Below, piece by piece: positions 1 through 7,078 of a stretch of 64,000 nucleotides of DNA (the stretch's first letter is position 1; the number at the start of each line of letters is the position of its first letter). The notes beneath the pieces were generated by a model. It did not search any database. It saw only the letters and a list, made by a program, of their open reading frames with translations, and was not told the DNA's origin. Origin of the DNA: Bacteroidia bacterium (GTDB lineage: Bacteria > Bacteroidota > Bacteroidia > B-17B0 > Aurantibacillaceae); the NCBI GenBank assembly GCA_016787895.1, contig JAEUTN010000012.1, positions 1-64,000 of the forward strand. Reading direction: 5' to 3'. Made by a program: the position numbers and the translations under genes.

Positions 1-104
1 CGCACGGCGGACGCACGCGCCGAAAAAACAAACCTCGGTTGGACACCAGAACCCTCAAAGACCTATACCCAATAGCATTTCGGTAAGTTTGTTTTTCGGC
101 CGGA
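1..104. repeat. Long imperfect palindromic repeat, copy 1
   Basis: The left arm GCCGAAAAAACAAACC (about 19-34) is complementary to the right arm GTTTGTTTTTCGGC (about 87-100), so the element could fold into a long hairpin with a ~50-nt loop. A second copy lies at 5150-5253 with almost identical arms and a diverged but alignable loop. It has none of the GTTRRRY-type boxes of the attC sites nearby. The two copies bracket the accessory block. Identity unknown; a small non-autonomous mobile element or a boundary repeat are possibilities. Confidence 0.6.
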
Positions 105-316
105 CCGCACATCAACCCTCCCCTACCCGCCAAACCTTCGCACGGCGGACAGCAGACAAGTTAATTTCGCTTCGACAGGCCAACTCACAAGCGGACCGCA
201 CGAAATCTTCTTCAGGTTTTGGGTTTTCGGGACAAAATAAAGTAGACCTCGGTAAAAAAAAGTACTCTAAAAAACGGGTTGACGCCGGGACGTCAACCAA
301 AACCTGGCTTGGCATC
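105..316. other. Remainder of upstream cassette, no convincing gene
   Basis: This stretch precedes the first attC site and should be the body of the previous cassette. A 77-codon frame (89-322) ends with its stop inside the attC box, as cassette genes often do, but its composition (rich in K, S, R, T, no recognisable fold) and its start inside the palindromic repeat make it unconvincing. The 12-mer CGCACGGCGGAC at the window start recurs at 139-150. A short inverted repeat GTTGACG/CGTCAAC lies near 278-297. Confidence 0.4.
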
Positions 317-430
317 GCCTAACACCAAGCAAGGCTTATGCCGCGTATTTCGGTTTTGTAGTTTCGATCGGACATTCGTATATTTAAATATCCGGACGGC
401 GGCACAAGCCCTGCTTGGAAAACGTTATGC
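317..430 (+). other. attC recombination site 1 (integron cassette)
   Basis: Box R'' GCCTAAC (317-323), one-base spacer A, L'' CCAAGCAAGG, a ~75-nt central part, L' CCTGCTTGG (about 410-418), spacer AAAAC, and R' GTTATGC (424-430). L'' and L' pair except for one extra A in L'', which matches the extrahelical base used for strand choice in known attC sites. R' is not the exact complement of this site's own R'' but is the complement of the R'' of the next site (GCATAAC). That is expected, because the recombination point lies after the G of R' and the rest belongs to the next cassette. Confidence 0.82.
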
Positions 431-468
431 GGCATGTTAGCGGACACCAACCCAAGGACGAAAATTGA

Positions 469-861
469 ATGAAAAATATTTTATTAATCTCCTTACTTTT
501 TTTCCTAACACGTTGTTCTTCGGACGTTAATATATTTGAGTACGTCGACAAAAATTCGGACTTAAAAATTGTCGTGTTAGACAGCAATGCAAGTCCGTTA
601 GGCAGACGCGAGACAGAAATTCAAATTAATTCGGACAAATATACCCGCTTATTAAAGTGGGCAGACAACAATATTGACGGGTGGACATGGGATCCTGCTT
701 CCCATGCTGCTGCTGACATTATAGTAAGTCAAGGATCGTTTCGACTTCTATATTGGCTCCATAAGGACTATGTTGTTATTGCTTTTACGGACAAGGACAA
801 AGAATCTCGACAATATTCAAAATCAAAACTAAATGGCGACCTTGACTTCTTAGCTAAATAG
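469..861 (+). CDS. Cassette-encoded hypothetical lipoprotein
   Basis: 130 residues, function not recognised. The N-terminus is a lipoprotein signal: a lysine, a hydrophobic run (ILLISLLFFL) and a lipobox-like LTRC with Cys16, followed by SSD, so the mature protein is probably anchored in an envelope membrane. The body is hydrophilic with two Trp-rich stretches (LLKWADNNIDGWTWD and LLYWLHKDYVVIAF). It sits alone between attC sites 1 and 2 in the usual cassette orientation, with its stop about 20 bases before the second site. There is no Shine-Dalgarno sequence. Base composition, with many GGAC/CGGAC words, resembles the adjoining cassette DNA rather than the core genes. Confidence 0.75.
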   Translation: MKNILLISLLFFLTRCSSDVNIFEYVDKNSDLKIVVLDSNASPLGRRETEIQINSDKYTRLLKWADNNIDGWTWDPASHAAADIIVSQGSFRLLYWLHKDYVVIAFTDKDKESRQYSKSKLNGDLDFLAK

Positions 862-881
862 GCGGACAAAAAAACACGACC

Positions 882-982
882 GCATAACAGCGGCTAGTCG
901 CCACTTTTTTTGCGCAGTGGTGGTCAAATGTTATATTTGGACTTAGCAAAAAAAGCGGACGCCTAGCCGCAAAACGTTATGC
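882..982 (+). other. attC recombination site 2 (integron cassette)
   Basis: R'' GCATAAC (882-888), spacer A, L'' GCGGCTAG (890-897), central part, L' CTAGCCGC (963-970), spacer AAAAC, R' GTTATGC (976-982). L''/L' pair perfectly over 8 bp and R''/R' over 7 bp. The asymmetric spacers (A on the left, AAAAC on the right) are the same as in site 1, so the two sites belong to one family. Length is 101 bp, within the range of known attC sites. Confidence 0.87.
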
Positions 983-1036
983 CCAATGCTATGACGACAA
1001 CCGATAATCAGAAATAATTAAGAACAAGAAAGATAA

Positions 1037-1474
1037 ATGTGTTTAGCAGTTTACATATCGACAGACAAGGAATTAGAGTTAGGGACATTTGTTGCTGGAC
1101 AAACAGACATATACTTTGAAAAGCCAACTGACGAAGAAGTAAATGCATTACGACCAAAATTCTCAAAGAAAAATATTTACTATGTTGGTTCAAGTTCAGG
1201 TTGTTCTTGCGACTTTGGATTTGACAGTGAAGATTTTAATGACGCAGAATTGGTAAGTGAAGAAGATAAAAAATCACCACAGAAACTTATCGACTTTCTG
1301 ACCGAAATGACAGTACAAGAAAATATTGAGTTTTATTGTTGTTGGGAAGGCGACTGGAATTTACCGACTGAAAGTAAAGTAGAAATTGACATTAGAACCA
1401 TTTCGCTGGACAAGAATTACTTTGGACCAAAGGAAAAGGAATTTATTAACTTTAGACAGCAGACGACCGAATGA
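1037..1474 (+). CDS. Cassette-encoded conserved hypothetical protein (MCLAVYI type)
   Basis: 145 residues, acidic, no signal peptide and no membrane segment, so probably cytoplasmic. The N-terminus MCLAVYISTDKEL and the motif GSSSGCSCDFGF (about residues 51-62) look like conserved signatures; a CCWEGDW patch follows at about 115. The Cys residues (C2, the CSC pair and the CC pair) could bind metal or be redox active, but that is inference. From memory, similar short proteins beginning MCLAVYI occur in integron cassettes and scattered bacterial genomes without a known function. It lies alone between attC site 2 and the half site at 1488, in the cassette orientation. Confidence 0.8.
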   Translation: MCLAVYISTDKELELGTFVAGQTDIYFEKPTDEEVNALRPKFSKKNIYYVGSSSGCSCDFGFDSEDFNDAELVSEEDKKSPQKLIDFLTEMTVQENIEFYCCWEGDWNLPTESKVEIDIRTISLDKNYFGPKEKEFINFRQQTTE

Positions 1475-1487
1475 AAAGAAGCACTGG

Positions 1488-1530
1488 GCATAACACGGGT
1501 TTTGCGTCAGGCGGGCTTGTAAGCTCCCCC
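1488..1530 (+). other. attC half site (left arm only), end of the cassette array
   Basis: R'' GCATAAC (1488-1494), spacer A and an L''-like arm CGGGTTTTGC (1496-1505) repeat the left-half design of the two complete sites. No R' GTTATGC follows within the next 250 bases, so the site is truncated. The break falls at or before TGTAAGCTCCCCC (1518-1530), a 13-mer repeated at 1613-1625. A CAAAACC at 1625-1631 could pair with GGTTTTG of L'', but it lacks an R' box. Confidence 0.6.
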
Positions 1531-1625
1531 GATTGTTGTACCAATCAAAAGTATAATTTTCAAAGTTAAACATTTTCCAAAAGTTCCATTGGGGTTCGAT
1601 AGTTTAGAGCTGTGTAAGCTCCCCC
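1518..1625. repeat. Direct repeat TGTAAGCTCCCCC, two copies
   Basis: Exact 13-bp copies at 1518-1530 and 1613-1625, 95 bp apart. A third, imperfect copy (TGTAAGCTCCTC) is at 5079-5090. The second and third copies are each followed by similar sequence ending in TATTTATTAG. They could mark the edges of an inserted or deleted segment. The 82 bases between the first two copies show no gene. Confidence 0.55.
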
Positions 1626-1680
1626 AAAACCAAATCTATTTATTAGTATAAAAAACCATCAACAAATAACCTAAGCAAAT

Positions 1681-1710
1681 AAAAAAAGCCGCTCCATATT
1701 CCGGAACGGC
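1681..1710 (-). terminator. Rho-independent terminator of the T9SS cargo gene
   Basis: Read on the minus strand, GCCGTTCC and GGAGCGGC (1710-1688) pair with one G-U, and are followed by seven T. It starts about 20 bases after the stop codon of the gene at 1732-3849. Confidence 0.85.
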
Positions 1711-1731
1711 CTTTAGGAATTGCCTGAGAAT

Positions 1732-3849
1732 TTATTCCACGATCAGCTTTTTGCTGCTGCTCTGATTTCCAACTTTAACGTTCACCAGATAGATACCAGC
1801 CTCGAGCTGGCTTAGGTCCATGCCGACCTTATTTACACCAATTTCCGCTGAAAACACCTCGCTCATAACGCGTTGACCCATCAGGTTGTGGACTTCAACT
1901 TCAATCTTATCTTTCGTTTTTAATTCAAGTGAGAGTGACACATAGTCACTGCCGGGATTAGGGTATAAGTAACTGTTTTGAACATTGTTTAATTCATTTT
2001 CGGCGATTGAAATATAATCCGTTCCGAAGGCGAAAACAATTTCAGTGCAATTGTACCAATGCGTTGTACTAAAGGCGGCTGAAACAAGACCGGGATTATT
2101 AGAGGTGGTGAATGGCAATTTGGCCGACATTGTTTTCAGGTTCGGATTGATCACATTCACTGTAGCTGAAGTGGTTTTAGAGGACATAAAATGCCAGAAG
2201 GCCTTGCTGGACACATTGGGATTCGGGCTCTGCATCGGGCTTGTAATATTTTCCTCGTTACTGGAAACCAGGTTTTCATCTACACCAAAAGCACGCACTT
2301 TTATATTCGGAAGCACATTGAATTTTTTAGCGCTGCTCGTAAAATTAGTATCCGACTCTGTCCAGGAATAAAACATGTATTTTCCATTTGGTGTTCGGCT
2401 CATTTGTATACGGGCATCCAATCTCAGTTTGGTGGTGCCGTTCAAGCTCCAGGGATTTTCATTAAATCCCGACCCCGTTGGCTGATCCGAAGCCCCTTCC
2501 GTTGACATGCTGTCAATCGTTTTATAGGTCCATGCATTTGCCCCATCTGTAACAAAGTCGTATAAATAAGGCCGCAAGCCAGGTACATGCAACCATTTGT
2601 AACCATCTGCTCCCCATGAACTGGTATAAAACAAAGAATCCACGTGTGTGCTGTAATGTCCGACCAAAGCTGAGAACAAGTGCAGTTTGTCGTTGCCATC
2701 AACAGCCATGTCAAAACCTTCAGTCCATATGAAGTTAGGCACCTCCAAAGTAGAAGAGCCCTGAGCGGTTAGATGATACACCACATCTGCAAAAGCAGGG
2801 GTGTTAAAATCAATGCCGGGTATCAGAGCCCAGGAGGCGCCACTGTTGGTTGTTTTCCATACCATGGGTTGCAAACCGGTGTTCCTTCCGGTAGAGCCTG
2901 TTCTTTGGCCCATCACAGCGATATACCCCACGGTTCCTGATTCATTCCAGGCCATTGAGGGTCGCGAAACCCAATTATCATCCCCTATTCCATCCTGTGT
3001 TGAGGGCGGGTTCAGCCGCGTTCCGGAATACGCAAAAACACCGGAATTAAAAGTGCCAGTTATGAGCATCACCGCTGTATCTGCACCTGTTCCATCATCC
3101 TTAACACCGGCCAGGTTCCTCATCTTACCATCATCTGTGGCGGTGTAGGCATACGCTGCGAAATCGTGGCGACCAACATTGGGATTGGGATTGAGAATAT
3201 CCATCCATTGTTGGGCATTTGGTACCGTGCTGGCGGTATTGTTAAAAGCTGCAAGCGATTTACTGCCGTAATAATTGCCGGGCCAGCCCCCTGCTGCTGA
3301 AGTGGCGGGTCCTGCTACTACCACATAGGCAGCGGAAAGCGCAGAGTTGCCCGGAGGGTTGTAAATATTACCGCCTGGGTAGCGGGCCCAGTTGTTTAAA
3401 TCATCCCAAACCAAAGTGGAATCCCAATTGGCTCCAAAGTCGGTGGAGATAAATGCATTTACCTGCTGCGAAGTTCCGCTTGGCGGAGAAGTTACATAGG
3501 TGTTGGGTCGGCGGTGAATAAAACAGACGGCGTTTAATTCATCGTTGTAATGCAGGGGTTTACAAAAACTAATGAGGGAACCAAATGGACTAGGAGAGGT
3601 AGTAATATTGGTCCAGGAATTCACCGCCGATGTTTTCGCAGAGGATGGAGAGGCTGGTGCAGGATTGAGGTAGTTGATTGAATTTGGTAACACAACTTTT
3701 GAGGCTGTTCCAAAATTTTCATTGGCGTCCACATTTAAAAGAGGTTTCAAATCAACTTTTCCTGTAGGGCTCGGTTTTAAATTCGGGCCTTGAGGATAAA
3801 GACTGAAGCTTAGCAAAAAAGCAGCTGAGAAATAAAGTTTTGTTTTCAT
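1732..3849 (-). CDS. Secreted T9SS cargo protein with Asp-box-like motifs
   Basis: 705 residues from the ATG at 3849; an upstream in-frame ATG at 3957 would put 36 unlikely residues before a normal signal peptide (MKTKLYFSAAFLLSFSLYP). The C-terminal ~75 residues are a type A T9SS sorting domain: YPNPGSDYVSLSLE, then HNLMGQRV, LEAGIYLVNV and a final KKLIVE. This predicts export by the Sec system and then by the secretion system whose gldLMN genes lie at 60.9-64 kb. Two short motifs, STDFGANW and TTNSGASW, resemble the Asp-box of sialidase/BNR beta-propellers, and the middle is rich in Asn, Ser, Thr and aromatics. An extracellular propeller is likely; the ligand is unknown. It is a single gene with its own terminator. 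Confidence 0.88.
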   Translation of the reverse strand: MKTKLYFSAAFLLSFSLYPQGPNLKPSPTGKVDLKPLLNVDANENFGTASKVVLPNSINYLNPAPASPSSAKTSAVNSWTNITTSPSPFGSLISFCKPLHYNDELNAVCFIHRRPNTYVTSPPSGTSQQVNAFISTDFGANWDSTLVWDDLNNWARYPGGNIYNPPGNSALSAAYVVVAGPATSAAGGWPGNYYGSKSLAAFNNTASTVPNAQQWMDILNPNPNVGRHDFAAYAYTATDDGKMRNLAGVKDDGTGADTAVMLITGTFNSGVFAYSGTRLNPPSTQDGIGDDNWVSRPSMAWNESGTVGYIAVMGQRTGSTGRNTGLQPMVWKTTNSGASWALIPGIDFNTPAFADVVYHLTAQGSSTLEVPNFIWTEGFDMAVDGNDKLHLFSALVGHYSTHVDSLFYTSSWGADGYKWLHVPGLRPYLYDFVTDGANAWTYKTIDSMSTEGASDQPTGSGFNENPWSLNGTTKLRLDARIQMSRTPNGKYMFYSWTESDTNFTSSAKKFNVLPNIKVRAFGVDENLVSSNEENITSPMQSPNPNVSSKAFWHFMSSKTTSATVNVINPNLKTMSAKLPFTTSNNPGLVSAAFSTTHWYNCTEIVFAFGTDYISIAENELNNVQNSYLYPNPGSDYVSLSLELKTKDKIEVEVHNLMGQRVMSEVFSAEIGVNKVGMDLSQLEAGIYLVNVKVGNQSSSKKLIVE

Positions 3850-4106
3850 GAGCAGGAGTTTTTGGTTAGTACAATTTAGGCAATTTATTTCTATCCCAGC
3901 CAAATTCCATTTTAACAGACTAAGGCAGGGGTTTTTATAATATATCTGAACCAGCAATTGCGCAACCTGTTCAAGAAACTAAAAAATTGCAGAACCGGGT
4001 AAACGATGAGATGGCACCATTTCAAACTCAAAAAATCATACGCAGCTTGAATAAATTTTGTACTCTGCCCGGGCTGGCTTAACTTGCGTCTTAACTCCAA
4101 ACAACC

Positions 4107-4606
4107 ACGGCAACAACTTCCGATATATCAATAGGCGCGTTTTTCAGATACGAAAATGAATTGCTCATAGTAATGGATTTTGGTTACATTATACCCGATG
4201 AAGGCAAGGCCATCTATTCCGTAAAGTGTCGTAACGCAGATACCGGCAAACAAAGCGAGATTAGTTTCCGTTCAGGCGGAAAAACTGATTTTATCCGTAT
4301 GGATGAAGTAGCAATGCAATTTATATATACTGAAGGTGATTTTTTGGTGTGCATGAATCTGGAAAGCCTTGAGCAATTACACATTCAAAGATTTTGTTGT
4401 TCGACATCATACAATTTTTAAAGGAAGGCATGGTGTTAAAAATTCTCATTAATGACAAGGAAAAACCATTGAATGGTAAATTGCCCAAATATTTAGAGCT
4501 TGGCCTTGCCTATGCAGAAGACGGCAACAGCGCAAAGCCAACGCACCTGAGGCGCAACCTTAGCGGACAAAATTTTAACACAAAAACAACAGTAAAAGGA
4601 TTATGA
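4107..4606 (+). pseudogene. Decayed elongation factor P-like gene
   Basis: Reading from 4107, the codons ACG GCA ACA ACT TCC GAT ATA give TATTSDI. Bacteroidota EF-P begins MATTSDI or MATTADI, so the ATG appears to have become ACG. The frame continues with clear EF-P features: RYENEL, then FGYIIPDEGKAIYSVKCRNADTGK (two overlapping 20-residue views of the KOW-like domain I), FRSGGKTDFIRMDE, FIYTEGDFLVCMNLESLEQL. Near 4388-4400 the frame shifts, and FLKEGMVLKILINDKEKPL, LPKYLELGL and AKPTHL of domain II follow in another frame to 4606. Domain III is missing. The loop that carries the modified Lys/Arg (PGKG or PGRG) reads PDEG. Start loss, frameshift, C-terminal loss and loop loss together indicate a pseudogene or a divergent remnant of a paralogue. 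Confidence 0.75.
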
Positions 4607-4989
4607 AAAAAACCATTTTACCTATCTTGTTAGCGACAGTTTGGATAAGCCTTTCCGAATTTGTCCGCAATACTTTTTTGCTTCATTCCAATTGGGTTGA
4701 GCATTATCAAAATTTAGGTTTGATATTTCCGGAACAACCACTTAATGGCGCTGTTTGGGGCCTTTGGTCCTTATGTTTTGCTATTGCAATATTTATAATT
4801 GCCAGGAAATTCTCTTTACTACAAACTACCTTACTTGCTTGGTTGGTTGGTTTTGTATTTATGTGGCTGGTGATCGGAAATTTAGGTATGTTGCCTTTTA
4901 GCATTTTACCAATCGCTATTCCTTTAAGTTTATTGGAAGCTTTTTTAGCAAGCTTTATTGTCAAAAAATTAGGTAACTCTGCTGCATAA
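4603..4989 (+). CDS. Small integral membrane protein of unknown function
   Basis: 128 residues with about four hydrophobic segments: residues 4-16, 48-66, 72-93 and 97-120, the last containing GMLPFSILPIAIPLSLLEAFLASFIV. A polar region with SEFVRNTFLLHSNWVEHY lies between the first two. No enzyme motif is visible. Its ATG overlaps the last stop of the EF-P remnant (ATGA at 4603-4606), so it may be translated by coupling, or the overlap may be chance. Codon use looks like the surrounding genes and the frame is intact, so I read it as a live gene. Confidence 0.72.
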   Translation: MKKTILPILLATVWISLSEFVRNTFLLHSNWVEHYQNLGLIFPEQPLNGAVWGLWSLCFAIAIFIIARKFSLLQTTLLAWLVGFVFMWLVIGNLGMLPFSILPIAIPLSLLEAFLASFIVKKLGNSAA

Positions 4990-5149
4990 TTTTGAGTTTA
5001 ACCGCAAAAATGGCTGTTGATACATACAGCGGGGATGCATCTTGGCAAAATCACAAATTCGTGAAGCCGAGATAAGGGTGTAAGCTCCTCTAAGATTAGT
5101 ATTATTTATTAGGCGAAACCAAGCCAACGGACAAATAAAAAAAAGGACA
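4990..5149. other. Gene-free DNA before repeat copy 2
   Basis: With the repeat at 5150-5253 this makes a ~365-bp stretch without a gene. It contains the imperfect TGTAAGCTCCTC copy (5079-5090) followed by TATTATTTATTAG, and a short CAC/GTG hairpin near 5052-5063. No promoter with both elements could be recognised. Confidence 0.4.
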
Positions 5150-5253
5150 CGCACGACCGACGCACGCGCCGAAAAAACAAACCTTTGTTCTACATCATAA
5201 TGCTCAAAAACATAAACCCTTTAACTTCTCGGTAAGTTTGTTTTGCGGCCGAA
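5150..5253. repeat. Long imperfect palindromic repeat, copy 2
   Basis: The first 35 bases match 1-34 of the window with two substitutions, including ACGCACGCGCCG and the arm GCCGAAAAAACAAACC. The right arm GGTAAGTTTGTTTTGCGGCC (5231-5250) matches 82-101 with one change. The ~50-base loop aligns to copy 1 at roughly half its positions, so both derive from one element rather than from recent duplication. Confidence 0.6.
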
Positions 5254-5354
5254 CTGCTGCCCGCCCCACACACCTGAAAGAAATATTTTAAAATCACGAC
5301 GGCGCTTTGTACATTTAATTCCTACAACGGCAGCTAAATTTTCAAATTACTGTT

Positions 5355-6971
5355 ATGAAAATAAATCTCTTAGCTTTCTTCTTTACAATTGCTCTTATCT
5401 CCAATTCACAAGTGGAAGAAAGGAGTTCTGCATTTCCCGAACCCAATGGTTGGTGCAAACTACTATTGCTAAAAAACACTCATACATTTTATGTTGAATT
5501 CACAAAAAATCAAGGTATTAAGGTAGACTTATACGATCAGTTGAGAAATAGAATCCACCATGAAAAACTGCCTTTGAAATTAATAAACGATAAATTAGGT
5601 CACTACTCCATAGAAGGAATTTATGAAATAAATGGCGATGTTGTAATGTTCTATGAGTCAGCAAAAGGAAGTAGCCAGTTCCTCATCCGAATAAGAATTG
5701 ACGGTTACACTGGAAATTTAAAATCAGAAGAAATAATTGCTGAAGTACCCAGACTAAGGAGCAATGATGTGCGCGTGATAAATGGCGGGATGGATTTACC
5801 AGAGATTAAAGTATCAAAAGATCCTGAAAGTGATTATTATGCTGTGATAAAATACAATACCCTTGCTCGTGAACCCAAGAACAGGATTGAAGTCATTCAT
5901 TATAATGCCGAACACGAGGTAATCAATAAAGCAAATTACAACAGCCCGAACGAAAAATACAAAAACACTAGGTTTTTGAATGCCTACGTTAACAAAGATG
6001 ATTATGTTGTAATCGGAACCTATGAATATAATGGAAATAACTCAAAAAAGGACGAGGCCCGATTTTATGTTTCACAGCTCTCGAAAAATAAAACTGATTT
6101 TAATCAAATAGAAGTTCATGCTGAAGGTTTTTATAAAGCCGCCCGTTGCCAATTCACTTATAATAAAGTGAAAAAACTAATTCACATGATAATTATTACG
6201 CAAGTTGAATACGGCAAAGACGAAGTAAAATACTCAGCAATCTTTCAGAACATTGATCCATATAACTTAACTCTCTACCAACCCTATAGCCCCGATTTTA
6301 GAATGGTAGACGACTATTATAAATTTAAAATGAAACGAGGCAAGGAATATTCTGGAATGATCCAAGGCACTGCTGTGGATATGAATGGAAATCAAATTCT
6401 ACTTTACCAGAAGACCATTCCAAAATATGGCAAATCTACAAAAGCAAAGTTCAACAACGGAGGTTTGGTAGGTACAACTCTTGGCGATGCGGCCTTACTT
6501 ACAGTTACACCTGAAGGTGAAACAATTAATTATGCGTTATTTCCTGCAAATGTATATATCAGCGGGAATCACATTGAGTTTAATTGCAATAGAATCAGGA
6601 ACGGCTACCGCTCGTCCAATAGCTTTGATGATAAAGGGCTGGCTAACGAACAATATTTTGGTTTAGATCTTGTGACTACCAATAATTATTGTTATGTTCT
6701 ATTTAATAACACCAAAGAAAATTTAGAAGCACCAGACACTTCAGAAGCTAAACTTGTGAAGTTTATTTCCTCAACTATGCCATTAAAATATACCTTACAT
6801 GAAAACTCAGTAAAGAAAGACTATTTATTTCAAGCCAGCGGAAATGAAGAAAACAAAAATTTTTGCAATTTTTCCAGTTCAGATTTTGACCCATCTACAA
6901 AATGCTACACAACACTAGTAACAAATTCCAATACCAAAACGTCCAAAATCGTTTGGTTGAAACTTGAATAA
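5355..6971 (+). CDS. Secreted protein of unknown function
   Basis: 538 residues. MKINLLAFFFTIALISNSQ is a signal peptide with a cleavage site near residue 19 (Ser-Gln then VEER), so the protein is periplasmic, outer-membrane associated or secreted. The mature part is rich in Lys, Asn, Asp and Tyr and alternates short hydrophobic strands with polar turns, which suggests a beta-rich fold such as a propeller. I find no enzyme motif, lipobox or T9SS sorting domain; it ends TSKIVWLKLE. It is AT-rich compared with the mutB-mutA genes downstream and stands alone right after repeat copy 2, so it may belong to the accessory block. A weak hairpin (CTGAA/TTCAG, about 6976-6989) follows the stop. Confidence 0.8.
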   Translation: MKINLLAFFFTIALISNSQVEERSSAFPEPNGWCKLLLLKNTHTFYVEFTKNQGIKVDLYDQLRNRIHHEKLPLKLINDKLGHYSIEGIYEINGDVVMFYESAKGSSQFLIRIRIDGYTGNLKSEEIIAEVPRLRSNDVRVINGGMDLPEIKVSKDPESDYYAVIKYNTLAREPKNRIEVIHYNAEHEVINKANYNSPNEKYKNTRFLNAYVNKDDYVVIGTYEYNGNNSKKDEARFYVSQLSKNKTDFNQIEVHAEGFYKAARCQFTYNKVKKLIHMIIITQVEYGKDEVKYSAIFQNIDPYNLTLYQPYSPDFRMVDDYYKFKMKRGKEYSGMIQGTAVDMNGNQILLYQKTIPKYGKSTKAKFNNGGLVGTTLGDAALLTVTPEGETINYALFPANVYISGNHIEFNCNRIRNGYRSSNSFDDKGLANEQYFGLDLVTTNNYCYVLFNNTKENLEAPDTSEAKLVKFISSTMPLKYTLHENSVKKDYLFQASGNEENKNFCNFSSSDFDPSTKCYTTLVTNSNTKTSKIVWLKLE

Positions 6972-7078
6972 ACCCTGAAAACTTTCAGATTTTCTTACTA
7001 TCACCACCGATAACTTCAAGGAGTTGAGCATCTTTGCATAATTGCAAGCAGGTCACTTTACGCTTTCACATCTAATGT

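Noticed and set aside
89-322. 77-codon frame before attC site 1 as a cassette gene
   Set aside because: It starts inside the palindromic repeat and its composition is not protein-like; only the stop inside the attC box speaks for it.
1732-3957. Start of the first T9SS cargo gene at 3957
   Set aside because: The extra 36 residues are not a signal peptide; the ATG at 3849 begins a typical one.
4161-4606. Two separate small genes (86 and 70 codons)
   Set aside because: They are consecutive pieces of one EF-P-like sequence in two frames, and the first piece extends upstream to the former start at 4107.
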